A stretch of 64,000 bases of DNA from Amia ocellicauda. Its lineage: Eukaryota > Chordata > Actinopteri > Amiiformes > Amiidae. The position numbers were made by a program, and so were the translations under genes. Shown in pieces: positions 25,139-36,275 of this stretch (positions within the stretch are counted from its first letter, which is position 1; each line of letters opens with the position of its first letter). The notes under the pieces are model-generated. The model had not been told where the DNA came from and searched no databases. It worked only from the letters and a program-made list of their open reading frames with translations. Location: the NCBI RefSeq assembly GCF_036373705.1, contig NC_089857.1, forward strand, positions 40,930,784 through 40,994,783. Reading direction: 5' to 3'.

Positions 25139-28100
25139 TCACGCCCGGAAGCTCCTAGTCCTCTGAAACGGCTGGAACGGCTTCTTCAGGGTGAAGAACA
25201 TCAACTGCGGCTTCATCTTGGGTTTCACCGGAAACACGGCGGCTTCGCTCTCCGCCGTCGGCAGCCGCTTCCTGTAGATGTCGGGATAGGACTTCTGAAA
25301 CTGACGACAGGGAAGAAGCAACATGTCCGTCAAGCTCTGGAGAGAGGAGAGCTCACACTAAACGTCCCACGTAGGCAACTAAATCTATTTACTTCGTTAG
25401 TGTATTTCCAGGCTGTTTCCATAATCAAATCACTGCTTTTCTATTTAGGAAACACCTGCTTAAGAAAGACTGAAAACTCTTAAGACTCTTAGACTGTGAA
25501 AAGCATGGCCACTGATACATCACCTGTTTCAGCTTCTTCTTCTTGTCTTTGGCCGGCAGCTCGGTGTCCTGAATGATGCCCTCCAGCAGCTCGGCCATAG
25601 GCGCCCGGGCGCTGCTCACTCTCTGCTCCTCGAACTCCTCCTTGCTGATTTGTTTGCAGTAGGAGTGAGACACAAAGGAGGCCTCGGCGTCGGCCCCGGC
25701 GTACTTTATCTGAAAACAACATTATTGAGGGGACACACTCTCGCACCTGGCGTTTTTCCTCCTCGTGATGGACGAATGAATATCTCACGGCCAACCTCCT
25801 CTAACCTGCTCAGCCCGGTATGATTGAATGCAAAGGAGGCATTATATAAAACCCTGACGTGATTCAAGCACTTCTAACAACCCCACTGAATATTTAGACA
25901 ACAGGGTGAAACACTTACGAGATGCCCTGAAATGCAATATTGATTTTGAGATAAATACTGTCATTGCATTGTGGGTAACCATATGTTCTTCATGGACAAG
26001 AGTCAATCAAGAGAAGAACAATAAGCAGCATGCATGCATTAAGTAGCCGTGGTCCTCAGGCTTTGAACTGTAAAAATGAGAAGGGCCACCTCACCTGCAC
26101 TCTTCTCAGGTGAGCCAGATGATCCTCCACGGACTTCTGCAGGCGACCGGGGACCTTCAGGATCTCCTCGTAATTGTCCATCATGAAGGTGACCAGTTTG
26201 GTGGCCAGTAGCTCATCCAAGTCCACCTCATCCGCCGAGCAGAGGATACAGCGAGAAAACGTCTGGACCATCTGTGTGAGGAGGAATTTGGGGCTTAACA
26301 CTCCACACTGCACCTTTACAGACTGCTACACAACACGGAGGCGTACGATTCATATTATTATTATTATTATTATTATTTCTTGGCAGACGCCCTTATCCAG
26401 GGCGACTTACAATATGATGAACAAGTCCAGCTGCTGCTCCTAACAGAGTGACAGACATGAAGCCAACAAGGAAGGAAGAATACCAGTGTCCTCGTTCCGA
26501 TGGCATTGTTGAGCGGGGGGATCTTTTTGTTCATGAAGATCCGTCCGATGAGTCTCATCAGCAGCTGGAGCTTCCTGCGGTTTTCGGGGGGCAGAAGCAG
26601 GCAGCAGACCTGAAGGGCCTCGGTCGCCACATGCTGCTTCTGCAGAACACCTGATTGCGGGGGTAAGACGGGTTTATTAAAAGCCCCCTCAGTGTCGGAG
26701 TCTAAACACTACAGAGCTGAAGAGCCAAACAACGTTCACAGAACCAGATTCTAATGCTAGGATGAATTCCAAGACCAAAACCACCCCGAGATTAGTAGCT
26801 TTCGTTCTATAGTCACCCACCAGGAAAAGAAAAGAAAATCCAACAACCAGGTTTGTTTTTTGGATTGAGTGAAATCCAACACCACCATGCGCATTCAGAC
26901 TGAAACACCACAGACCACAGCACCCACAGCGCTACAACACAAGCTACAAGACGACTGATCTTCCCGGGGTCAGCGTTGCTTACTTGGCACGCTCCCAGCC
27001 CGCTGGACCGAGCTGCAGGAGGATCCGCAGGGGTTAGTAGGGCAAAGGCCCTGCTGGTGGGCGAGAGAGCAGGATAGAGCAGGTTGGTCCAAAGCCAGGG
27101 AAAGAGTGGCTCTGCTGAATTCCCAAACCAGCTCGCTTGCAACTCCAAACGCTTGCTCAGTAAAGCTAGGATTGAACGTCTTTTTGGCTCTCTCTCGTGC
27201 TGAGGTTCTGGGGTGCTGGCAGTTACCCAGAGTAACTCTTTCCAGTTTGGTCTGATTATTCCTGAGCGCCACCGGTTCTCCACCGCCGGCGCTGGAATTA
27301 CAACAGGAGCACGGGGATCCGCCCGCTACTGCGACGCCCGCGCTAGATCTGGATGGCATACATCGCACGGACCGCATTCTCTGTAGAACCGCGCCGGTCC
27401 CCCGAACCGGGTTCTCTTTACCGGCAGCACGTCTGCAGAGTTCTGGAGTGGCAGGGAAAATGGAACCAAAGAGACCGATCTCTCTAGTCTCAGCCCTGTA
27501 GAGGCTTTCTTCAGAGCAGTGCCGATACGTGGACACCCAGGGATTCAGACTCGCGTCTCTGAGATCCCAGAGGTTCTGCACACTGTTGCCAGCATTTATT
27601 TTCATCCCGGAGTTTTGCAAAGAACGACGTCGACCTCGTTGGTCAGCACTGATTAAAAGGGGGCGAGAGCTTTCACTATGGGGGCTGCGGCTGTACGTGC
27701 ATCGAGGCACCTCCCTGAGGACTTCTCTCCCTGGTGTATCCGTTTTGGCATTCCATACCGAGGAAGGGCGATGGACCGCATGTGTGGACGACTCCTCCTC
27801 TATGTTTCCCTGTCTAGCCATGCCCAGTATCAGGTTCTCCACCGACACACAGGAGCCGGGCGTGTGGTTCGGGCCCTCAGCGGCAGGGTGCTGGCGAACT
27901 CGCAAGGGCGGCTCGACCGTCTCCTTCCTGTGTCCGATCGGCAGCGGAAGGACAATTAAACCTGACAGGGCTGCGTGACGTCACCCAGGTGGGGAGTGAT
28001 GGTCGAAACACACCGTTATGGGAAAGAGACCCACATTTAAAGGAAGACTGTTAGAAACACAAATACCTTGAGCAAGCTTACACACCAGCGCAGGTGATGG

Positions 28101-28748
28101 GTGCCGTGCAGAGCAGAGAAGCCGCCTGTGTCAGGATGTTACAGTGCAGCATTGGAGGACGGGTTTAAGACATTCATGAACTATGATAATACTGCCTAAA
28201 AAAAAATGATTTTGACACGATTCTTCTGATGTTTAACATTCTCCTTAAAAAAACAAGTTATAGTAAAATAGGTTTACACTCTATCTATAAGGTCTATCTG
28301 TAAAACGTTTCCAAAAAGCACCGTTAAGAAAAGATACAGAGCCCAGTTTGTACAGCCTGAATCACCAAGTACGTATTTAAACTGTAGGGTCATATGCAAT
28401 TAACCAACAATTAAAGCAGACAAAATAAATATGAATACATTAAATATTAACCTCCCAGGTGTTGAATTCTATGAGGTGGGTCACAAAACTCTGTTCAGAA
28501 GATTGCATTTTCACAGGTGAGTAACAGAGGTTTGCTCATTTGTGCCACCGACTGTCTCGATCACTCACCGAGGATATTGACAAAAACATCGTAGAGCTGA
28601 AACGTCAGCAGGGGCTCTTTCAATTTCTGAAAGTAGTCGGCAACGGTCTTGAAGACGTCTTTTTCGAAGCCAGGGTACATGGGCTGCTTCAGCTCGCTGC
28701 CGTTCGGCCCTTGTCAAAACATAGATATTGTACTTTACCTGCCCGTTG

Positions 28749-28798
<50 letters not shown>

Positions 28799-31240
28799 AT
28801 CTTTTACTAAAGAAAAACAAATGAAAGGATAAAACTACCTACGATTCTACAAAGCCGGTCTTCATTTACATTCACCTCTATAATAACATTCTACGTAGTC
28901 AGTCTTAGGAAAGATATGAAACGTGTCGTGTATATTGGATACTCACAGTTCGCCAAACATTTCATGGCTGATAAAACCCAATGAGGAAGCTCTTCTGTTC
29001 ATGAAAAGAAGGAAAACAGCCGATGAACACCCTGCCACAGCTCCAGCAGCTCATATTGTCTCCCTGAAACATCCCTGCTACACCAGTTTGATACGGCAAC
29101 ACAAATGTACATTGAGCAAGAAATTGAACCACTGATGGGGAAAAAACACATTTACTTATTAATTAATCGATTACAGCATATTAGTTTGAGGGCATTTAAC
29201 TTCCTCTGTAGCTGATTCTTCATATAATTTCAACCCTTTTAGAGACAACAATTACAACTAGCAAATCACTGTCACACAATCGAAGGCACACTATTTACAA
29301 TACAACACAAGACAATATCCCTTCTAATGTGGATTGGACTCACACTGAAGCTCACCTAATTTGTCCTCTAGTACAACAACCCCCTGTTTGTTGACCTGGT
29401 ACACGTTGTGAAGAATATTCTTCGCCTTGAGCAGTTTAGTGTCCAACACCCCGTCTAAGGATTTCAGCCCCAGGATTTTTTGTAAACTGCAAAGAAAAAA
29501 AGAAACAGCTTTTTACATTATGAAGACAAAGAACCACCACACACTAAACAAAGTGTTAGCGTACAAACAGCGGTACGTACTGTGCCAGAGTCATGGATTT
29601 CCAGATGTGCTCCACGTGTCTCGGGGTGATCTCTCTCCGGCGGATCAGTTTGCATTCGTGCACCTCTCCGATGGCGATGCTGTGTCGCTTGTTCCACAGT
29701 TCTGAATTCTAGAACGACGGAGGGAATCAAAGGCATCGTTTCAGCGCAGGCCGACAGGTGATCGTCACCGGCACCTCAACGGGAATCACACTCACCAGCA
29801 CTATGGGCTTCATGGGTACGTTGTCCCGAGCAGCCGTCTCTTCGTAATCGTCCCAGTTGGGGAATTTGGGGATGAAGATGTTTTCCGTGTGCAGTGGGCG
29901 CTTGGGTACCGGCTTCAGGGGAGAGGACGGGGGGAACCTGAAACACACAGATGTCCAATTCAGACTTGCATCTCTGCCAGCGTGCTGTGTATTCATGCAG
30001 TAAGGCAGGAGATGGTTCGGTCCATCACTCCAGCGCATTACCTGTACAGCGTCCCATTGTCCTCGAAGTCCTCTTTACCCCACCGTCCCTTGATGTCCTC
30101 GATCACATGGTTCTTCAGGAACTTCTTCAGCAGCTGCACCGTCTGGGCGCGGGTCACGTCGGGCCCAAAGTTGTGGTTGCCCTTCAGCAGGCCGTGCAGC
30201 CAGTCCACGGCTTCGGACGCCGAGAAGCAGCCGTCGTGGCTCCTGAAATGGACCCAGTGTCTCCGGAGAGGCATCCCGGAGCGGAAGAGCTGGATGGTCT
30301 CATTCCACTACGAGGTGAAGGAGAGAGGATGAATCGATGGGTAGTCAGGCGCGCACTGAGATATTTTAAACTAGATAGGAATATAATAACTGGGAAGAAC
30401 GCTCAACAACATCAAAACAATCTAGTTACCTTAAAGACTTTGATGTCATGTTACAAGAACTACAGCATAGTTAGTAACATCACTCTATTGTATTATAATG
30501 TGCTGTACTGTGATACACTATGACTTTCTGATGTTAGTACTGATACACACAAACCCAACGCAATCATTGCTCTGAGGACGTGTGTGTGGGAGAGGTTCAT
30601 GCACAAACTCATCGAGTAATTGTCTCACTGGATCACTGTCAACCCCAATAGTCCATGCCAGTCTATGTAACATGGTATAATCAACATTTCCCAAATCACA
30701 CATTGTCACTAGCTTGTGTTGAAGTGTGTAAAATATACACCTCAGCCAAAACTGACAATTGTAATTTGAGTGCTATTAATGTCAAGCTAACACGCTAGGT
30801 AGCTGTATTGGCACTGCAGTGTGTAAATGGCACATACAGTCAAACGCCATCAACACTTATATCAATCGTCGCCTTCTTGTTGCGCAGATGTCCGCAGTTC
30901 TGCGCAGATCTGCACAATCCCAGTGCTCCCATTGGTGGAGCCGCGCAGAGCTGCGGACATCTGGGCAGCACGAACGCCACCAAACGCCCAGCTATCCAGG
31001 ACGTGGGAGATCTCATGCGGTCGCTTCTGGACGGGTTTATCAGGGATGTGAACCCACACCGCCCACACGGTCTCTTATCAGCGTGAGAGGTTTAAAAGCG
31101 TGAGGTTGAACCCAATTAAAGCCGCCGCGCTTCTTGTCTTCAGAAATACCCCGAGTTCGCCCCACACCAGGCCTCTCAACACACTCACTTACCAGCTTCG
31201 TGGCCCTGTACGGACCCGGGCCAATAATTTTACCCTCCAT
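25139..31240 (-). CDS. DEPDC1B: DEP domain-containing protein 1B
   Basis: DEPDC1B is a DEP plus RhoGAP-like protein linked to mitotic de-adhesion and Rho signalling. Eleven exons in transcript order: 31193-31240, 30042-30307, 29796-29937, 29581-29708, 29356-29486, 28947-28994, 28569-28709, 26484-26650, 26095-26271, 25524-25709, 25139-25300. They total 1596 bases (531 residues; human 529) and every junction keeps frame. The start [16 protein letters not shown] matches the human N-terminus. The DEP domain spans about 24-108 ([26 protein letters not shown]). The RhoGAP-like region, about 200-393, includes [14 protein letters not shown] and [14 protein letters not shown]. The C-terminus carries KDKKKKLKQ and ends [15 protein letters not shown]. 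Exon count and junctions agree with the human gene. It points away from ELOVL7 and toward the death receptor. Confidence 0.97.
26352..26412. repeat. (ATT)n-tailed short repeat (SINE/L2-tail type)
   Basis: An ATT run is followed by TTGGCAGACGCCCTTATCC, AGGGCGACTTACA and nearby bases, a tail common to fish L2/V-SINE type repeats. A related copy lies at 48063-48125. It sits in DEPDC1B intron 8, about 70 bp from exon 8. Confidence 0.7.
26970..27960 (-). repeat. Unclassified GC-rich insertion in DEPDC1B intron 7
   Basis: About 1 kb of GC-rich DNA contrasts sharply with the AT-rich intron around it. It carries long overlapping open frames on both strands (311 codons on minus, 149 on plus) with no recognised domain. 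On the minus strand a TTTTAAT word (about 27653-27659) lies some 55 bp before an AATAAA (about 27595-27600), an arrangement seen in long terminal repeats. I could not find matching TG...CA ends or a target duplication. It could be a solo LTR, another repeat, or an internal CpG island. Confidence 0.35.
28752..28795. repeat. (CA)n microsatellite
   Basis: About 22 CA units in DEPDC1B intron 6, 42 bp from the acceptor side of exon 7. Confidence 0.95.
30881..30967. repeat. GC-rich palindromic element, copy A (DEPDC1B intron 1)
   Basis: The arms 30881-30907 and 30941-30967 are inverted repeats matching at 24 of 27 positions (core CAGATGTCCGCAG). The 33-base loop contains CCCATTGGTGGAG, a CCAAT box at 30931-30935. 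It lies 225 bp inside intron 1. Sequence to its right (CTGGACGGGTTTATCAGGG) is related, inverted, to the right flank of copy B, so the repeat unit is longer than the hairpin. Confidence 0.8.
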
Positions 31241-31480
31241 GCGGATTCTTCAGAGCGGTGCGGGTTTTTGTTGTGTCTTTATTTCCACATCTCGCCGTGC
31301 GGACAGGCTCTGCTCTCTGGTTACACACAGCCCGTTTGAATCGGGAGGGCAGAAAACCGAGCGATTTGATTGGACCGTGGCGGTGGTCACATGACCGGCT
31401 CGCTCGAGTCATTAAAGGGGAGGTTTACTGCGGAGAGGGAGCCGCTGGAAACGCCGGCCAGGCACACCGGGTTGAATCCG
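31241..31480 (-). promoter_or_regulatory. DEPDC1B promoter with CCAAT and CHR-like sites
   Basis: Upstream of the DEPDC1B start codon on the minus strand, a CCAAT box (ATTGG on plus, 31369-31373) lies 28 bp before a TTTGAA hexamer (31335-31340). This NF-Y plus cell-cycle homology region arrangement is known from G2/M genes, and DEPDC1B is a proliferation gene. The orientation of the hexamer and its activity are unverified. Confidence 0.45.
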
Positions 31481-33301
31481 GATTGATGATCAAAACATTT
31501 TATTTGGTGAAGTTGTGGGGATGCACATTAAATATGACGTCGGCTATAGTTTCGATAGAAGAGACGCACCTTTTGCAGGATTTATTTTGCAGAGGCTGCC
31601 GCCTGCATAGGCTTGCTCTAGGGGGCGCTGCACGCAAGATAAATACAGATCGAGCCCAATATAGGACTGAAATATAGATGTAGTGTAAGTTTATAAACTC
31701 ACTAGTTCAAGTTGCCCTAAAATGCAGGATCAGCTTATTATATATCTTAGCGGACTTCTTTATCCGGGACGCCTTTCAATTTATCTTTATTTTTATTACA
31801 ATTACCCATTATATATATTATATATACAGCTAGGATTGTTTTATTGGTTAGGATTGCTCGGCAGTACCACAGCAGTGTCCCCTACATGGGATTGAACCCA
31901 CTAGCCCTGCCCACTATACTCCCCTGCTGTGACAAGTTTCACTTCATTACTGTAATCCTCATAGTTTCACACCCAGTACCTACAATATCAGAAGTACAGC
32001 TCTAGCCTTCTACCCCCCGCAATGCTAGACATTAAGTTGTGTCCCAAAATCTAAAATGCATGGAAACTGCATGTGCTGGAGGAATAATTCTACTGCAAAG
32101 CAATATCCTAAAAAGAAAATCCAAACAAAAATGGAGTTACAGACTCTGATTTAGAATCACATTTATTTTGGCACTTAAATACACATACACTTTTTTTTTT
32201 ATACAATACATGTGGTATCATGTCTACAGAACAAACAAGACATTCATTACTACGCTGATACAGGCAAGTAAAGGCTCTGAAATTGAATAGTCCTTGATGA
32301 TGCATTGACCTACAAATCTGATGACGTCCCATACGCAGGTTTTAAAGGGAACGTTGCGCCAGAAACATCTGCTGTAGCATTAACCTGCTCTCAATCACCA
32401 TGTGTGCATGAATACAGTATGAGACCTGTCGCTTCAGCCATGGATCCCACAAGAGCAGAACTATTGACTAATGAAAACATCCTATCTTAGGTTTCATATA
32501 TTTAAGCAGGATTGTTCTGCACACATCAACCCAAGCCCTTCTGGGAGATCCGATTTGCAGGGTGAAGAAGTTCGGAGTTCAGGATTGACTAGTCATAACT
32601 TCATCACAGAAAGGACTCCGGCCAGTTCGATTCAGTGCGTGCCATGGTCACTGTTCTCTGGAAAACGGGGAGGAAGATCGCTTTTACTCGTGGCTTTCCA
32701 ATCTCCATTAGGCAAAATCCCAGAACGTTTTTATGCCCATTCAGACTATCAGTGAGGAAGAACACAGCAATTTCTTCACGTTTCACAGCCTATAATATTA
32801 TATATATATATATATATATATTTATTTATTTAATCTGTGAGGTTATCACCTATTCACAAAGTTTACAATTTACAGAACATTCTCTTTGATGTAAAAAATT
32901 GGTTTAAAGGACAGGAAGGCAGCCGTTCCAGCCATTACCCCCAGAAACGCACGTTACACAGGAACAATATTGAGACCGCAACACCCCCGATGTGTCACGC
33001 GAGATCCAAGAGATTCAGTTTACAACACCTACGAACACTAGCATCTACTGAAACTGAAGACAGATCAAAATAACCTCATTTGGAACCCACTGGTCATTTC
33101 TTATAATTTAAAATTGTGACAAAAAACTAATCTATACAAAACGGAACAAAAACATCGCTTGCTTTGGTAACTGGCATATTTTCAAGATATAAAAAAGTTA
33201 GAATACTTTAGGAAATAAGATATAAAATGTACAGTACTGCTTTTTACATATTGCTTTAGCGATTGTCAGCGCCCAAAACAGCTGGTCGGTGGCCAAGGTC
33301 T
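31481..33301 (-). other. Intergenic gap and ELOVL7 3' UTR
   Basis: A reverse-strand AATAAA at 32162-32167 suggests that the ELOVL7 3' UTR runs from 33301 to about 32140. Between there and the DEPDC1B promoter I see no gene. An (AT)n run lies at 32800-32821. Confidence 0.5.
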
Positions 33302-36263
33302 TCAGTGGTTCTTCTTGTGCACTCCGTTCTTCAGGGCCTTTGGCAACCGCTGGCCTTTAGTGTAGGCATGGTAATAGAAGTGGAGGAAGAGGAAGAGGAA
33401 GATAACCCCGTACAGGCAGATGATGTAAAGGAAGACGGGGAACTGGTATGGGCAGTCTTTCATGAAGAAGAACTGACCGATATGGACAGTGACCATCACA
33501 AACTGGATCTGGGCGGGGAAGAAAAAAGAATGGATATTTAATATATTAGCAGCTTTTCCCACACTTCAGACAATACTAAACTTAATATGAAGTGTAATTA
33601 AGCTTAATTAATGTTAAACTATGGAGGGGAGGGGAGAGTGGCGTAACAAGCATAAATAGAGAGCCTATAAAAGCCTTGAGCGTCGCATCACTTCAGTAGT
33701 TAATCAGGAGCACTAGTCTATCCATCGCTCCAATTTCTCCACCGCCCGACTGGGATCCTTCAATATACTTTTTGTGGGTCCGGATCCCCCAGAGTACAAG
33801 CGGAAAGATCTCTGGGAAGGAACACTTACGAGCTGAATGGTGGTCAGGTACTTTTTCCACCACAGGTACTTCTGGTACGCCGGCCCCAGAGCAGACAGTG
33901 CGTAGTACGTGTACATGATCACATGAACAATACAGTTCAAGAGTGCGTGGAAGGTTCCCAGTCCACCTACAAAAGTTAAAACAAGTTTAGACCACATGCT
34001 TTCCACTCCTTTTCTGTACAACAGTGAGCAATAGTTGTGCAATTCAATAGACCCCTCCCCTCACACACATTCCCTGGTTTTCCACGTTCCAATAACAGAC
34101 AAGAGGCCATTGAGTACCGCCACACTGCACTGGTCTAAAACTATTCACGATTATTATACATCTTAAGTTACAATTATCCCCATTACAAGACAAACTGCAA
34201 TTCTGACAAAAAGAGGTTTTCATCAAATGTCCGAGATTACAGTGAAGGCAAAAAATTAAGACTTTGAACAGCACTCCCCCCCCACCGGTGGCTCTTAATG
34301 GCATACCTGGAGCGAATTTGACTCCAAACCACCAGGTGAACGGCATAATGGAGTGGTGATAGACGTGCAGGAATGTCACTTGGCTGTTCTTTTTTCTGAG
34401 TATAAAGAAGATCTGTCAGGAGAGAAGGAATTTGTTTAAAAAAAAAAAAAAAGAAATACACATACAATTAGACCGATCAGGTGATGTTCCTGAAATAAGG
34501 TCTCTGTATTCCATAAACCACCCCCAAAGGGAAAAATATAACCCTACATGTCCTTGCTTTCAAAACTACATTTAAATTGCACTAAAACGTGTACGATCCA
34601 TGTGTGGCGGTAGAGACTAAAACCCCATGTCGGGTGGTTACTGCTTTTAAACGCTTTCCGATTCTTCACCAAATGCATTTGCCATTCAGGAGGAGCGCCG
34701 TTCCAAAAAAAAAAGTTCACAGGTGCTCTTCTGAATACTTACTGTATCCAACATCTCGATAAACTTGGAGAAGTAGTAAAGCCAGCATGTCCAGGCCATC
34801 TACAGGAATACAGGGGGGGAAAATATAAAAATGTGCCCAACAAATCAGTTATTTCATACCAATAGGTTTGTGTTCACCCTTCCCATACCTGCCTATAGTC
34901 TAGGATTCATAGATTGATAAATTTAGCATTGCCCCTTTGAAGGAACAAAACACAGGATGTTTTTACATAAATGCTTAATAAAAAAATAAAAAAAATGGGT
35001 ACGATGCTGGCGTTGCAGGTGGAGCCACATTCCAAAACTTACCCTCATGCCTTGGGGTGAACTGGAGTAATCCACGACATCACAGCGGAAAGAGTAGCCT
35101 GTAGCCCAGCCAGACATGAGAAACTATTAATAGGAGGAGGAAGATGCTGGTTAATAAGGGCCAACTAGTGCAATAGTTTCTCCATCAAACGATCAATGAA
35201 AACACTTTAAATTAGCTAAAAATAAACGTATAGCCGTGTTTCAGATCTGCCCTAATCTTTGGAAAAGCAGAAAGTTCTCGTCAGCGTAGTCTCCAGTCTT
35301 TCAGAACATCTTTAATCAGCCAAGAGGAATGTGCCTGAAGAAGTCAAAGTATTTCAGGACTGAAATCTAGTTCAGCAAGCTTGGTACTGTCTCAAACATG
35401 CGATGCTCGAGAGATGTGACCCTGAAGTTGCTTGAGCCACACCCCAAGAGAAGCACAACCTACACATTTAGCAAGGACGGTCAAATATGAACAGCCTGAA
35501 TTTCAGTTTTGTAGAGGTAACTTAAATCAATGTCATGTGCGGATCCTGAAGCCGGTGTGTGAAGCTGAAATGACAGCTTTGCAATCACAATGTGTGCATT
35601 TGCATATTGAAACGGAAACACAATGTGGCTCTGTGCATTAGGTTTAAGGTACAGAGTGAAAACTGCAAACATCCAAAATGCACAACAGGAGCAGATGAAG
35701 CTATGTTGAATTTTAAAAGACCTTCACCCACCTCATAACACATGTATATGGAAAAGGCAACTATGCTGACATTGTAGACGAGCATGATCTGTTTCAGGTC
35801 AAAGGGCTTCCTGTTTTCCATGAACTTGGGCCCCATGGACGTCACAAAGTAAATGTAAAATGCAATAATGGCCATCTGAGGGATGGGAGAGGACATGAAG
35901 AGCCAGTCTTCTGTTCTGGGGTCTGAAGATTGAAAAGCATACAGCAGAAACCACATTAAACATGGGAAGCACTTGGAGATGGAAATTCATAAATGTTGTA
36001 CTCTAACGGAGAATAACATTGTTAATTGCAGGAGTGATACAAGCAATTACTGTTGCAGAGGGAACAATATAATTAAAAAGCTTTGTCTAATGATATTAAA
36101 ATGGTGCAAGTGTACAAACTGCGAGATTGTTTAGGGGTTTTACATATCTGACATGTCTAGAAATATCCATAGGGAACATCCGATTATACACTTTAAACTC
36201 ACCAGCCTCTTTGAGCCACTCGTCATAAAGGCGCACGGCTCTCGATGTCCACTCGAATGCCAT
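33302..36263 (-). CDS. ELOVL7: Very-long-chain fatty acid elongase 7
   Basis: ELOVL7 is an ER membrane condensing enzyme that adds two carbons from malonyl-CoA to long acyl-CoAs. Coding exons in transcript order: 36203-36263, 35732-35922, 35043-35123, 34743-34799, 34307-34412, 33830-33966, 33302-33508 (840 bases, 279 residues; human 281); all junctions keep frame. The start [16 protein letters not shown] matches the family N-terminus. The catalytic histidine box HVYHH is at residues 146-150, after the conserved [18 protein letters not shown] and [12 protein letters not shown] follow. The C-terminus ends KKNH, a KKxx ER-retrieval signal. A 5' splice acceptor at 36276-36278 implies an upstream untranslated exon. 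Synteny with DEPDC1B and ERCC8 favours ELOVL7 over its paralogue ELOVL1. Confidence 0.95.
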
Positions 36264-36275
36264 TTCCAGTCAAGA

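Noticed and set aside
26970-27905. 311-codon open frame on the minus strand as a gene
   Set aside because: It lies in an intron in GC-rich DNA with an overlapping 149-codon frame on the other strand, has no known domain and has no exon-like edges; stop-poor composition explains it.
28752-28795. Regular short repeats as a CRISPR array
   Set aside because: These are simple dinucleotide microsatellites without spacers; the window is vertebrate.
31860-31920. tRNA-like box B word (GGGATTGAACCCAC) as a tRNA or SINE head
   Set aside because: No matching A box, acceptor stem or cloverleaf could be assembled around it.
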